A stretch of DNA of 64,000 nucleotides from Nitrospinia bacterium (GTDB lineage: Bacteria; Nitrospinota; Nitrospinia; Nitrospinales; JAJDAT01): the NCBI GenBank assembly GCA_029261715.1, contig JAJDAT010000047.1:114540-178539 (forward strand). Reading direction: 5' to 3'. Made by a program: the position numbers and the translations under genes. Under the pieces are notes generated by a model that ran no database searches, was not told the DNA's origin, and saw only the letters and a list, made by a program, of their open reading frames with translations. This document shows, in pieces, positions 63,799-64,000 of the stretch (position 1 is the stretch's first letter; each line of letters starts with the position of its first letter).

Positions 63799-64000
63799 AT
63801 GAGATTAAACCGTAGAAAGTTCTTGCAAGTGAGCGCTGGCGTAGCCACGGCTATGGCGCTGTCAAGCAAGAAAGTAGGGGCTCAATTGAAACCGGTTGTT
63901 AAGGTTGGGAATCCGTTGGAATCCTATCCAGACCGTCGGTGGGAAGAAGTTTACCGCGATCAGTATAAATATGAGCGGTCTTTTACCTACTGTTGTTCGC
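63799..64000 (+). CDS. Periplasmic molybdopterin oxidoreductase, NxrA-like, cut by the window end
   Basis: Only the first 67 residues are visible. MRLNRRKFLQVSAGVATAMA is a twin-arginine signal (RRKFLQ), so the folded cofactor-loaded protein is exported. The mature start NPLESYPDRRWEEVYRDQYK, then YERSFTYCCS, matches the N-terminus of type II DMSO-reductase-family catalytic subunits (NarG, NxrA and relatives), just before their first FeS cluster region. From memory it is closest to NxrA of Nitrospira/Nitrospina, which would oxidise nitrite to nitrate in the periplasm. Other type II enzymes (chlorate reductase, ethylbenzene dehydrogenase) remain possible. GGGAGGG gives a strong ribosome site. 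A beta subunit would be expected beyond the window. Confidence 0.75.
   Translation, partial: MRLNRRKFLQVSAGVATAMALSSKKVGAQLKPVVKVGNPLESYPDRRWEEVYRDQYKYERSFTYCCS

Overview
The window is AT-rich (roughly 38-40 % GC by eye) DNA from a Gram-negative bacterium. Genes for LPS heptosylation, peptidoglycan elongation, a periplasmic PpiD-type chaperone and MlaC-type lipid transport all imply an outer membrane. Two loci suggest a Nitrospinota (Nitrospina-like) nitrite oxidiser or a close relative. The first is the truncated gene at the right edge (63799 onward): a twin-arginine signal is followed by the start of a periplasmic type II DMSO-reductase-family molybdopterin enzyme that resembles NxrA. The second is a di-heme cytochrome c fused to an ethylbenzene-dehydrogenase-type heme-b domain (18927-20573), the kind of protein proposed as an NXR gamma subunit or electron partner. 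This assignment is inference from sequence memory; only 67 residues of the NxrA-like protein are visible.

Layout. 1-5.5 kb (+): the end of a chemotaxis receptor, then prmC, murA, a GT9 heptosyltransferase and a small acidic protein. 5.5-11.3 kb (-): an MMPL/RND exporter, an MlaC-like lipid-binding protein, a GHMP sugar kinase, a TPR protein and a secreted protein. 11.4-13.2 kb (+): PhnD- and PhnC-like proteins without a permease. 13.3-16.4 kb (-): a methyltransferase and a GT39-like/TPR fusion. 16.7-22.3 kb: small envelope proteins, an STAS protein, the cytochrome c/EB_dh gene and a six-repeat NHL protein, ending in a strong bidirectional terminator. 22.3-24.9 kb (-): smpB, a SAM-hydroxide adenosyltransferase and mtaB.

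25.2-30.8 kb (+): a Fis-like regulator, a GlmU N-domain-only pyrophosphorylase, a degenerate two-domain GlmU-like protein, glmS and a ThiD-ThiN fusion. Together these serve UDP-GlcNAc and thiamine synthesis. 31-36.7 kb: two signalling kinases, a 2-hydroxyacid dehydrogenase and a TraB protein. 37-44 kb: uvrB (+) facing the mreB-mreC-mreD-mrdA-pilZ elongation operon (-). 44-46 kb: ppiD-like. 46.3-50.6 kb (-): thiD-tenA-ABC transporter, a probable thiamine-pyrimidine salvage and uptake operon. 50.8-57.2 kb: purD, a zinc-ribbon membrane protein, an isoaspartyl peptidase, a SYLF lipoprotein, a GyrI-like protein, and kbl with tdh. 57.4-64 kb: a 620-residue protein with a methyltransferase-like end, an 880-residue TPR protein, an HExxH/zinc-ribbon protein behind a near-consensus promoter, and the NxrA-like gene.

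The best candidates for something new are the HExxH/zinc-ribbon protein just upstream of the NxrA-like gene, the degenerate GlmU-like partner beside a GlmU lacking its acetyltransferase domain, and the TenA/ThiD-linked ABC transporter. No tRNA, rRNA, CRISPR array or insertion sequence was recognised. Short dispersed CTTTGCG-type repeats occur only between 46 and 54 kb among the places I noticed them.
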